Source: Salisapilia sapeloensis (Eukaryota > Oomycota > Peronosporomycetes > Peronosporales > Salisapiliaceae). From it: a stretch of DNA of 48,821 nucleotides. Position 1 is the stretch's first letter; each line of letters starts with the position of its first letter. The translations under genes were made by a program, and so were the position numbers. The notes beneath the pieces were generated by a model that was given only the letters and a program-made list of their open reading frames with translations, was not told where the DNA came from and did not search any database. The DNA lies in NCBI GenBank assembly GCA_023334545.1, contig JAADVB010000139.1, positions 1 through 48,821 of the forward strand. The letters run 5' to 3'. This document shows positions 1-8,813 of this stretch, piece after piece.

Positions 1-728
1 CGAATCACTGTCCAAGTCTGTGGCGGTTCTTCTTACTCGTACGTTGCTATGAGCCTTTCTATTCCTATTTACATGTATCGTATGCTACTCTGTCATGTCT
101 TGGCGAGGAATCGTGTCGAGCGTATCCTCAGAAGCCTCCAGATTGAAGCTGTATTCGATTTACTTGCAACATTGAGCTCTTCGTCATTTCAATGGGACGG
201 TGTACAGTGCGAGTCGCAAGTATCGCCCAATTATTTCGTTCACCACTGTACTGTGTCTGCTCCGATATAAAAGCGAAGAGCTAACTAGCGCAAGCAAATC
301 GAACAGCTCACGGAGTCATTCGTACGTTTTTTTCAAAGATGCGCATTTCGAGAACCAGGCGTAGCTTGAAGTCTTCTTGAAGACCGCTCCCTATCTTTTA
401 TTATAGATGAATGATCACTTGCTTTTGTATTCCTAGATTGGTGGGAAAGTTGCATTGAAGCGCTTCGCTAGGTTTCCAGTGACAAGTAGCAAACGAAATC
501 GGCTATTCTCAGCGTATGCTGAATTGCCCGACCCAATTATCATGAATAGCACAACAAAAGGTAGATCCTCAATCTTGCCAAATCGGTATTCAGCGCGAAC
601 ACGGCCTACGATCTTACAGTAGTAAAAAAACTACCTTTCTTGAAGCGACTAGAACGAAGTTTGCAGTTCAAATACAACGCTATATTATTTTTAATATTTA
701 TACAGTAATGGTGACAATTACACAACAA
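1..728. other. Left-edge region without a firm gene
   Basis: No recognisable gene. The plus frame is open from base 1 to the TAA at 268-270 (89 codons, first ATG at 49), so the 3' end of a gene starting outside the window is possible. Its translation has no domain I recognise and the other strand is broken by stops. From 271 to 728 I see only AT-rich sequence leading to the tRNA. Confidence 0.4.
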
Positions 729-801
729 GCCCGTCTAGCTCAGTCGGTAGAGCGCAAGACTCTTAATCTTGTGGTCGTGGGTTCGAGCCCCACGGTGGGC
801 G
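729..801 (+). tRNA. tRNA-Lys (anticodon CTT)
   Basis: The 73-base sequence folds into a complete cloverleaf. The seven-pair acceptor stem GCCCGTC/GGTGGGC includes two G-U pairs. The anticodon stem CAAGA/TCTTG closes the loop CTCTTAA with anticodon CTT at 762-764, which reads AAG (Lys). The T arm is GTGGG-TTCGAGC-CCCAC and the discriminator base is G801. There is no intron and CCA is not encoded, as expected for a eukaryotic nuclear tRNA. TAGCTCAGTCGG and GGTTCGAGCCC serve as the internal A and B boxes. T runs at 807-810 and 812-816 are suitable RNA polymerase III terminators. Confidence 0.96.
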
Positions 802-806
802 ATTAA

Positions 807-816
807 TTTTATTTTT
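807..816 (+). terminator. Pol III terminator of tRNA-Lys
   Basis: Runs of four and five T begin six bases after the tRNA 3' end, which is the usual position and form of a RNA polymerase III stop. Confidence 0.7.
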
Positions 817-1280
817 GCAGACTTGCATGCAGATAGAGTAGGCGTACATTGACATATAGGATGCAACGGCCAGCAAACCGTAGCAACCAGTGGAAAAGCA
901 TAGCATTTTATTAATTTATCCAATCCAACTTCAATAAGTTTTATCAGCTGAATTATGTCTAATTAAAGTGTAGTAACCTCGGTATATGGTTGCTGCGTGG
1001 GTGGTCGATGAGTTCTGTTCGTCTGCTTATTGCAATAATAGTACTTTGATCAGGCCTTGTCGTGGAGTACACCCTGCTTTCTACAAAGCATTTCCTGGTC
1101 GAAACCCCACGGTTTATTTGTACCCAAAGCTTCTATATATTTTGTCGTCAAATGCCGGAATTCTGGGTTATGACTTAAATTTTATCCTTGTTAAATTTAT
1201 CTCAGAAGGCGTGGTCAGGAGGGCTCGATACAAATACAGAATCTTTACTACTAGGCGCCTGGACGTGAATCTATCGACTT

Positions 1281-1297
1281 GTTCATTCTCAATTTGT
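1281..1297 (+). promoter_or_regulatory. Oomycete-type core promoter (Inr + flanking element)
   Basis: The sequence gttcattctcaatttgt closely matches the oomycete core (TCATTYY followed by CAWTTT). Transcription would start near 1284, and the first ATG after it is at 1379, which argues for that start over the in-frame ATG at 986. Confidence 0.5.
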
Positions 1298-1378
1298 CTA
1301 CTTCTCGTTCAACCCACTTGTTTCCTTAAAGACACCTTCACTTCAAGCAAAACTATACCATCGGCATCGGAGATCAAC

Positions 1379-2479
1379 ATGACAGAAAGTAGCACATTAG
1401 AAGCCATTAATAACACTACGGGTACTATATCGACATCAAACGGCACTGGAGAGGTCATTCCTGGCGGCATTCTTGCTATAGCCAATTCCTCTTTAAAGGG
1501 TCCAAGAGCGCGCACCGAGACCGAAGATGATTCGTGCCTTTGGCACAACGATGAAACGTGTCATCGACCACGCTCTTGTAGAGCATGTCTCAATGTAAAT
1601 CTCGGAGATACCAAGGTATACTCGTATAAAAGTACTTTTATAAAGTGTTTATCTAACAATTTATAGTGTATGGTGAATCCCATAGGCGCTTGCGTGCGAG
1701 CTGAACCGATGAGCTCCACGCAAAAAGTGAGATCAGCCCGCTTTGACAGCAGTAGAGACAACTACTATCGGTCAGGATACTTTAAGTACTGCAGTCTAGA
1801 TGATATCATCTGTAAGGACTGGAAGAATCGGTGGCAAGTGCCTTCATCCAGCGGTGACACGAAAGGTTATTACCTTGATTACCATGGACGATGGCATCAA
1901 GGCAATAGTTTATCGAATACAGCAAGTGACACAAACATGCCTTCCTATGTCGTGGGTGAAGATGGAAAGTGTCTATGCATTCAGGCGTGTGAGCAAGATG
2001 ATTGGCAAGTCAATGTCATAAGTAGTGAATGCAAGGAAGGACTCGAAGTGAACTTTACTTTTACTGTGATAGTGATGCTTGGCCTATCATTTGTAACGAT
2101 CAGCTTAATCTGCACCATCATCATGCTCTTTCGGAACCTCTATAGCTGTCGACCGATGAACAACAGCGGGAGGATTTTTAACCAAAGTTATGGACACGTG
2201 AATACTTGGTATCGTCAGACGACTCGAATGGAAAATAGAGAGAATAAATCTCAGCTACTGGATCTCGGCGGATGGAAATCTCACCAAGAAAAAATAGCTG
2301 AAGATGAAAGAGCGCAAGTAGCACGTGGGCGAGAGGATGCACTATCGTCAAGGACGGCGCCCGCTACTAGCATTCTTGTCAAAGAAGAAACCAAATATAG
2401 CACGGCGGAGTACAATGAGTTGCCAGAAGCAGTACATGATGTGGACACTTCGGCCGAGGTGCTCTATCAACGTGTTTGA
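1379..2479 (+). CDS. Cys-rich single-pass membrane protein, two exons
   Basis: Exons are 1379-1615 and 1667-2479. The 51-base phase-0 intron has GTATAC..TTATAG ends and a CTAAC branch site. Splicing gives 349 residues. The N-terminal part has potential N-glycosylation sites and a Cys pattern: TC-x5-C-x2-C, then C-x6-C around the DII tripeptide, then GKCLCIQAC, then EC. One hydrophobic helix follows at about residues 211-234. The roughly 115-residue tail is charged and ends with two Yxx-hydrophobic endocytosis-like motifs (YNEL, YQRV). The Cys pattern matches the protein at 45867-46415, so the two are probably paralogues. I chose ATG 1379 because a core promoter lies at 1281. The frame is open back to ATG 986, and a stretch encoded at about 1270-1330 resembles a signal peptide, so a spliced upstream start is possible. 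Without one, this form lacks an obvious signal peptide. Function is unknown; it is likely a surface protein. Confidence 0.75.
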
Positions 2480-3149
2480 GACTGTAATGGCCCTAGATCT
2501 CGCAATACTTTTCCCAGGTTCGGGTAGAGACCTACGAGTAGCTCCCAAGTATTTCCATCATATATGAAGAAAGCTTTTATTAATTTTTGATTTAAAAGTG
2601 CGGATGCAAAGTAGCATGGATGATTCCACTTATTCCCAAGTAGCTAGAGTTTAAATGGACTGCTTAAGAGCAATTTAAAACCAGAAGAACCAATTAAGCA
2701 TGGAAAAATGAAAGAAGTACTGGGTCTACTGGATTACGGTAATATAGCTCTTCTGGTTGTGACTGAAACCAAAAGCTTGAGTATACACAACACTCGAAGT
2801 AGGTCCGACTGCACTGAAATTTACTGCATGTTGAACAGAAAGAGAACATGACGATGTAAAGATGAATGTCCAAGACCAGGACCTAGATTTTGGATGCAAT
2901 TGACGCGTCGTGAGCTGAAAAAAACCATCGTTCTGTATATCCCAGCAAGGGTACCTCAAGCGAGCCTCCACATCCGCTGCTAGTCATGCTCTTGACCTCT
3001 TAAAATACGTTTCGAAGTGCTATTTTTCTATATATTAAATGGCATTCAACTCCCTTTTGTTTATGCAGTTTATTGTACGAGAAATTCTTCTCTCGAATAT
3101 CTTTGCTTGAATCTAGTGACCTGATAGATGTCACTCAACAATTTGAATC
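2480..3149. other. Gene-poor interval
   Basis: This is the space between two genes whose 3' ends face each other. A minus-strand open frame at 2726-2971 (81 codons) encodes no recognised domain, and an overlapping frame starting at 2987 stops after 34 codons. I see no convincing gene; a degraded one cannot be excluded. Confidence 0.4.
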
Positions 3150-4415
3150 TTAAGTCGAAGAACTAAGCTGGTCTGGTATAAAGTCAACTGCGCCAGCACA
3201 TGTATCTTCGCCCGATAAAGCACTCAAGTCTTTTGAAAGCTGAGCGATCCTCAACGGATCAACAATGGTCGATCCACTGCCACCTTTTTCGTATCTTCCA
3301 GCTACAATTTCTTGTCCAGCAACTACGTACGAGCTCACTTGACCGATGAATTTATCGCAAGCGGCGCAGATATAAATTTTCTTGGTCGTTAGTTTTAGCT
3401 CGAGAACGACCTCGTGCAGCTCGATAGAAATAGAGCATGCTCCACATATTGGTGAATCACACAAAGCGCAATGATAAGCTTTACGTAACGATCTGAAGTG
3501 CTTTCTGCACGTTTGACACTCCAATTCGTTCTCCACTTCACTCTTGCCAATAAAGCTCATGACATCCGCTTTGTTCACATTCTTTCTCTGCAGGAGCCAT
3601 GAAAGTTTCTTAAGTTTTGCACAGTGAGTAGATATCCAGCTATCCATAAGTGCGCTAGCCAAGGTGATAGCACCAATAGAGTCAAGAAGGTTGTTTCCAA
3701 ATACTTCATAGTATGCTTTGGTAAACACTTCGACGGATTGGTCTGAAATTGGCTTGAAAAGAACGCAAGTCGAAGCTCGAGATCGTATAATACCTCGCTC
3801 TTCAAGTGGCGGAGTAGACGACAAGTCGATGGAATGGCCGAGATTATATCCAATGCGTTCACTTTCACTCACTTGAAGAACTCCAGTTGCTCGAATGTAG
3901 ACGGCATCTCGGTCTTTGACAACCCCTCGGAAAGCTGGACTTGGACTAGCAACATGCCATTGGATAGTAGTACAGCGATATGGATGCTCCAAAGTCGGCT
4001 TCTCGATCATCGCCAGTATCTGAGCATTCGTCACTGGCTGTCCAGAGTAGTTTACACTTTGCAACATTGCAGCTTCATCGCCGTTCACGAGACCGTATAA
4101 GAGGTCATCCATGTTACCTGAGATCGTCCCATGCCCGGCAATAACACGAGGCTTCTTCCAGCCTACACTGTGAATATAGGAATCTCTCTTGACGCGCCGA
4201 GATGGAGTTCTCTCTCGGTACATAGTCACATTATTAGATGACTTGATCGGCTTCCATCGTTTACTATTTAGCTCTCGAGGCACCGACTTGTCAAACTTTT
4301 GATAATGCCGCAGTGCTTCATTCACGAGTACCATTGCGACGCGTTTACAATGATTCTTCCTCGACTCGGAGATAGAGAGGTCTTCATACGCGTCTGCCGT
4401 CCACTGTGTAGTCAT
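3150..4415 (-). CDS. START-like/FYVE-related zinc-finger protein
   Basis: The predicted protein has 421 residues. Residues 1 to about 290 resemble the START-like region that precedes FYVE fingers in many oomycete proteins, with a phrase close to the VKDRD..YI.ATG..Q form seen in them. A zinc-finger module follows at about residues 300-360: CQTC, CALC, CGAC and CAAC pairs can bind two zinc ions. It lacks the WxxD motif, and HC remains of the R+HHCR phosphoinositide-binding motif, so classic PI3P binding is doubtful. The family is usually linked to endosomal membranes or lipid binding, and the role here is unknown. The start is the first ATG, with a plausible initiator element (4447-4461) about 42 bases before it. 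No introns are seen. Confidence 0.8.
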   Translation of the reverse strand: MTTQWTADAYEDLSISESRKNHCKRVAMVLVNEALRHYQKFDKSVPRELNSKRWKPIKSSNNVTMYRERTPSRRVKRDSYIHSVGWKKPRVIAGHGTISGNMDDLLYGLVNGDEAAMLQSVNYSGQPVTNAQILAMIEKPTLEHPYRCTTIQWHVASPSPAFRGVVKDRDAVYIRATGVLQVSESERIGYNLGHSIDLSSTPPLEERGIIRSRASTCVLFKPISDQSVEVFTKAYYEVFGNNLLDSIGAITLASALMDSWISTHCAKLKKLSWLLQRKNVNKADVMSFIGKSEVENELECQTCRKHFRSLRKAYHCALCDSPICGACSISIELHEVVLELKLTTKKIYICAACDKFIGQVSSYVVAGQEIVAGRYEKGGSGSTIVDPLRIAQLSKDLSALSGEDTCAGAVDFIPDQLSSST

Positions 4416-5785
4416 CGGTTTAGATAGTTCTTCAGCTTGCTAGTTTGAAAATGGCGTGAAGACTCGTCGGTAATCTATAAGTTAAAGACGATCCAGCGGG
4501 AATCACTTCGTGCGTGATTTGTCCAGCTCTCTCTGTCTCGCTTGGCTTGCCTCGTGCTAGGTATGGTGACATACCTGGGACAAATTAGAGAACGAGTCTA
4601 CGCCATGTCGGCTAGATTACGTTCCAACGTTCTTCAATCATACAATCGTGGTTACTTCGGAGGGAATTAAAGGGAGTACCACTCTTTATGCTAAGATAGT
4701 TTGGACATTGTAGCTTTCGACGACTCGGCCTCCTGACGCAGTCATCCTGTTCCGCCAAAGCGAAAGGATCCAGGCTACTGGATTCTAGAGTGTAATTTAA
4801 TGATTTATATGATTAAAGAACTAAATGGATACTACAGTACAACCTTCCTCAAACATGCTAGTGACGCAAGTGATAGCGTTATCAGACTAACTAGGGCGCA
4901 TCCTCCACAAAGACAAATTTTGATCAATATTACGCGACCACTGGAGACGGCGAAAAGGTACGATTATTTAAATGACAACCACAACTAATCGATATGTACT
5001 TCGAGCAGCAAGGAACCTTCAGGTAACCACTCAAGAGGAGGGAGTATTTTATTATAAAGATTGTATAGTGGTTCGATGAGATAGACTATTATAAGATCAA
5101 CATAACAGTATCCACCCTGACGGAATGTCAGTTTGTTGCTTCATTTTACTGTACATTTGCCACAGCTGAATCAGAAAGCAACTCACTCTTTCGCTTTCGA
5201 CACATAGACTCCCGTATTGAGTTTGTGATATAAATATACGAAACATTGTGTTGTGTCGGCTTATAGAGCACTAGTCCGATCGCAACTCAGGATCCTGTCC
5301 TATGTGCTTCATCTCCACTTCACTCTACTTCTTTAGCTCGCACACTTGTGATAGAACCAACTCGGATCTATTCCGCGCATCAACGACGCACGAACTTCTG
5401 ACTTCACTTGAAACCCAGATGGCCATCTTAGCGGTAACCTAGTGCGAGTGTAAATCGCTACTCGGACTTCACTATGTAACTCTACGTAAGTGTTTTGCGG
5501 TGGTCCTATCTTAATTTCGAATGGCACTGCTATCTTCGAAACCTGGACAAGTATATCGAGTTTTCTACATGCGATGAAGGCAGAACCAACTACTTTTTTT
5601 ATCTTAGCATATTACTTGCTTCTTTAAGCGCTATCACCGAATAGAAACACTACCATCCATAGACTCTTTGTCTTTTAGAAATGGGAACACTGATCACCTT
5701 TAAAGCGCTTGCTCATACAAACAAGGGAGCTTATGGTTGAGTATGCAGTGCAACATCAAGGTATTTATAACACACGCTAGTAAAA
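4416..5785. other. 1.4-kb interval without a recognised gene
   Basis: This is the longest gap in the window. Short open frames at 4800-4988 (+) and 5333-5527 (-) give no recognisable protein. I found no tRNA, terminal repeats, or transposase or reverse transcriptase motif. The part next to 4415 should hold that gene's promoter, and the part next to 5786 holds the COG7 3' UTR. Confidence 0.4.
4447..4461 (-). promoter_or_regulatory. Oomycete-type initiator for the START/FYVE-like gene
   Basis: On the minus strand this reads CTTCACGCCATTTTC, an initiator-like TTCAYG followed by CATTTT. It lies 32-46 bases before the ATG at 4415. Confidence 0.4.
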
Positions 5786-8332
5786 TTAATCCACGGTGTT
5801 GGATTCTTGTCGTTTATTCACGAGACAACGCTGCAACTTGTACAAGACACTACCCTCTCCCATCAATGCTTGCATCCTTTCGTCATGTTCCTCCACATCC
5901 ATCTCCAACGTACTCTTCAACTCATCCAGAATAAAGTTGTCACCACCTCCAACGGCGCTCAGTACATTATGAAAGTAGTTCAAATCAGCAGCAAGTTGTC
6001 GACTGCCTTGATCCGACAGTTTCGGGATGCAACAAATAGCTCCCAAGAGAGCAGCAAAGGTACCACTCGCAAGTGATGTTGTCCACAAGTCGACAAATTC
6101 ACCCGCCATTCCTTGGTCTTGGGAAGGAGGGATAAAGATACGTTGACACGAATTCATTTCCGTCGTAGACAACTGAATCATTTCACCAAGACGTTGCCAA
6201 GCGGGTGTACATACCTCTTGCTTCAGCTGACTAGAAGCGACATAAGCTGGTTCTAAGCTCTGACTTTCTGAAAATGGTTCCAATTGAGGTAAGAGAGAGA
6301 GAAGCAAGTCTGCGACCATCGTAATGTACTCTTGTGGTAGAGCGTTGGACGACGGCATGTCCTCTTCCTCCTCTGGCTCTTCCTGCCAGATATCTTTCGT
6401 AGGAACTTGATCTAACACTTGGACGATAGGCACAAAGACTGTATCAAAAGTCAGTCGCTGAACCGCTTGCTGCCACGGCCTCAACGCTTCTTTCATGTCG
6501 GACAGTAACGAGTAGGACGACTGCTCTTCCAGAGGCACATCGACATGTTCCTGGATGAATCGATGCAGTCGTGTGAGTCTATTAGGCTCTTGCACGAGCC
6601 ACATAGAGTGGGCAGCCAATGCCGGCGCCTTGGACTCATCTGCAATATCCTGTAGAGAAGGCAATCGATAGCTCTGTTCATCAACGTGCATCCACTGCAT
6701 GATCGTCTCGGCATTCTCCTGATGTAAACGACTTTCTAGTTCCTGTATCTGTTGGTAGAGAACGCCACAGGACGTTAAGAGCGTTAAAGACCCGTGGAAC
6801 TTACTCCAGTCCAAGGAACTAGGATGTGCATTCGAACGAGCGTTCTCATCTACATGACAAAAGGATTTTAAAGAAGGCATTTGTTGTTCCAATCGATCTG
6901 TGAGCTTTGATACAGCCGACCGAAGAGCGAAAATGACAGGCACGACGACACTTCCGTGGCTCCAGTCCAATGCAAACGTCATGTTCTTTTCGACTACTTG
7001 GCATAACGCTGGTGCAATGTCTTCCATCTGATGCGCAAAGTCGTCTAGTCCACTTTCATCTTCACTATCAAAATGTCGAGCGAATGCAACTACTTCTGAC
7101 GTGATTGTACTTCCGACATGCTTTTCGTAGTCCTGGAAGATCACGTAGTAGGGTGCAAAGACTGAATCTAATACTTTCTTCACAAGACCTCGAGACACTT
7201 CATCCGATACAGACGTCGTGTGTCCATCTACTTGCTCTGACTCGATGAAACTACCGTCTTGTACAGATTGGAAGAACAAAGCTAGGTTAGATGCAAATGT
7301 AGTAGAAGTCTGCCATGCAGATAAGAGGTTCTCCATCCAATGTCCGTCTTGGGATTGAAGACGATCGTAAAAGGAGTCTGAGAGAGGGTGGAAGGCCTGA
7401 CCTAGGACTTCCTTTAGAATGTCCATTACGACTGATGGATTCTGGAAGATAGATATGGCATTCGTAGCTTCTTTACGAAGACTTTGGAGCGTTTGCTCAT
7501 AAAAAGTAGGCAAATAGTCATGAACAAAGGCACCATGATCATCTGAAGTGTAGCCGAACCAGACATGATGAATCGTTTCCGACCGCTTCTGGATAAATGC
7601 AGTCTTAAGGACGGACGTATCGCCAACGTGCGATAGTAATTGCTGACAATGCGCTAAAGCAGTCGTTGGAAGAGGATCTAGCGCCATAAACTGCTCCGTT
7701 TTGGTTGTCACGATCGACTTGACCTCGTCATGCAAGGACTGGAACACCCGGTGTCGTTCGTCTGCACCAGGCATACCATCCAGCAACGTAATACTCGTTT
7801 CCATCTGCTGCAAGCGATCGGAGAAATGAAGAGCAGACGCAGAATTGTCGTTTGTCGACAAGATGTCGATAAATCGATCTTTGTCTGCACTAGATAAGCG
7901 GTCTATCATCTGGAAACATATACGTACGTGCTTTTCCCACGTCGTTGCCTCCGTGAGCATCTGAGAGCATTGCTGCATACGTGTCTTGGCTTCATGCAGT
8001 GTAGCTAATTGCGTCAGATCTTTGCTAGGACCAACGTCTTTCGTCGCTGCTCCTTCCGACAACTGTGCATCAACGTTTTCAAGCTGCTGCATCAATGGGG
8101 AAGCAGATTTTTCTAGCAAAGACAATTGACGCTGCAGCTCCGGTGCCGTATGTGTCGATAATTGACGCACTGTCGTCTGCAAGTCTCTCGCGACGGACTG
8201 AGACAGCAATGTCAGTTGAGGCATGAGTGTCTGGAGACTATCTACATCGCCAGACTTGTCTAATAACGCTTGTTCGATCCATGCATAGCTGTCAAAGTCA
8301 TGTGCCGCGAACACATCTTCTTCCAATTCCAT
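5786..8332 (-). CDS. COG7: Conserved oligomeric Golgi complex subunit 7
   Basis: The protein has 848 residues in a single exon. The COG complex tethers vesicles in retrograde transport within the Golgi, and COG7 belongs to its lobe B. The N terminus carries the family signature: an acidic start, then HDFDSYAWI near residues 12-20 (animal COG7 has DDFDVKEWI), followed by a helical coiled-coil region. Further matches are the K-x-RMQ-x2-x2-L-x-EA-x2-W helix near residue 120 and the LLDGMPGADERHRVF stretch near residue 185. Length is close to the roughly 770 residues of animal COG7. The first ATG is used. It is divergent from the ATP-grasp gene, sharing a 481-base promoter interval that includes a short upstream ATG frame before COG7. 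Confidence 0.88.
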   Translation of the reverse strand: MELEEDVFAAHDFDSYAWIEQALLDKSGDVDSLQTLMPQLTLLSQSVARDLQTTVRQLSTHTAPELQRQLSLLEKSASPLMQQLENVDAQLSEGAATKDVGPSKDLTQLATLHEAKTRMQQCSQMLTEATTWEKHVRICFQMIDRLSSADKDRFIDILSTNDNSASALHFSDRLQQMETSITLLDGMPGADERHRVFQSLHDEVKSIVTTKTEQFMALDPLPTTALAHCQQLLSHVGDTSVLKTAFIQKRSETIHHVWFGYTSDDHGAFVHDYLPTFYEQTLQSLRKEATNAISIFQNPSVVMDILKEVLGQAFHPLSDSFYDRLQSQDGHWMENLLSAWQTSTTFASNLALFFQSVQDGSFIESEQVDGHTTSVSDEVSRGLVKKVLDSVFAPYYVIFQDYEKHVGSTITSEVVAFARHFDSEDESGLDDFAHQMEDIAPALCQVVEKNMTFALDWSHGSVVVPVIFALRSAVSKLTDRLEQQMPSLKSFCHVDENARSNAHPSSLDWSKFHGSLTLLTSCGVLYQQIQELESRLHQENAETIMQWMHVDEQSYRLPSLQDIADESKAPALAAHSMWLVQEPNRLTRLHRFIQEHVDVPLEEQSSYSLLSDMKEALRPWQQAVQRLTFDTVFVPIVQVLDQVPTKDIWQEEPEEEEDMPSSNALPQEYITMVADLLLSLLPQLEPFSESQSLEPAYVASSQLKQEVCTPAWQRLGEMIQLSTTEMNSCQRIFIPPSQDQGMAGEFVDLWTTSLASGTFAALLGAICCIPKLSDQGSRQLAADLNYFHNVLSAVGGGDNFILDELKSTLEMDVEEHDERMQALMGEGSVLYKLQRCLVNKRQESNTVD

Positions 8333-8755
8333 TTCGATTTTCGTGTTTATACTTGAAAAATGTATACAGCCATAAATCCGTCGAATCTACCTACAGATCG
8401 TATCGGCATGCCAATCTCTCTCGTACGTCGTTTCTACCTCAAGAAAACACATTCGACTTGATGCACAATAGCTCTTCCCCATCTATCTCTGCTATATAGT
8501 ATTCTCTATTTCCCTCCTAAAATCGAACCACAGGTCATCACATCGCTCGTGTGCAACTAGCGATGGAAAATCAGACGTGTACGCACACAAGACGAGTCGG
8601 ATGGACCTATCGATTGGTTCCGACAGCCATCGACTCACCGCATGAATCTGACACTCGAGTCACTTCCTCCACCCTCTGTCAATTTCATCCAATCTGTACA
8701 TGTAAAAATCTTTTCTACCAATCAAAACCGACCGATCTTGAAACGAAAGCAAGTT

Positions 8756-8774
8756 GCTCTTCATTTCTGTTTTT
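8756..8774 (+). promoter_or_regulatory. Oomycete-type core promoter of the ATP-grasp gene
   Basis: The sequence gctcttcatttctgttttt contains a full TTCATTTCT initiator with a T-rich flanking element. It ends 40 bases before ATG 8814, which supports that ATG as the first codon of the mRNA. Confidence 0.55.
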
Positions 8775-8813
8775 GCAACCTACCGCCCAGATCTTCAGTC
8801 CACTCTCTTCAGT

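Noticed and set aside
49-270. Plus-strand frame of 73 codons, open back to base 1
   Set aside because: No recognisable domain and no upstream context; kept only as a possible 3' end of a gene outside the window.
986-1378. N-terminal extension of the first Cys-rich membrane protein
   Set aside because: Most of its translation has no domain-like character, a core promoter motif lies within it at 1281, and the paralogue shows no counterpart.
2726-2971. Minus-strand frame of 81 codons
   Set aside because: No recognised motif and no promoter signal that I can see; probably chance.
4800-4988. Plus-strand frame of 62 codons in the long gap
   Set aside because: AT-rich, short and without domain features; considered as a mobile element remnant but no terminal repeats or enzyme motifs were seen.
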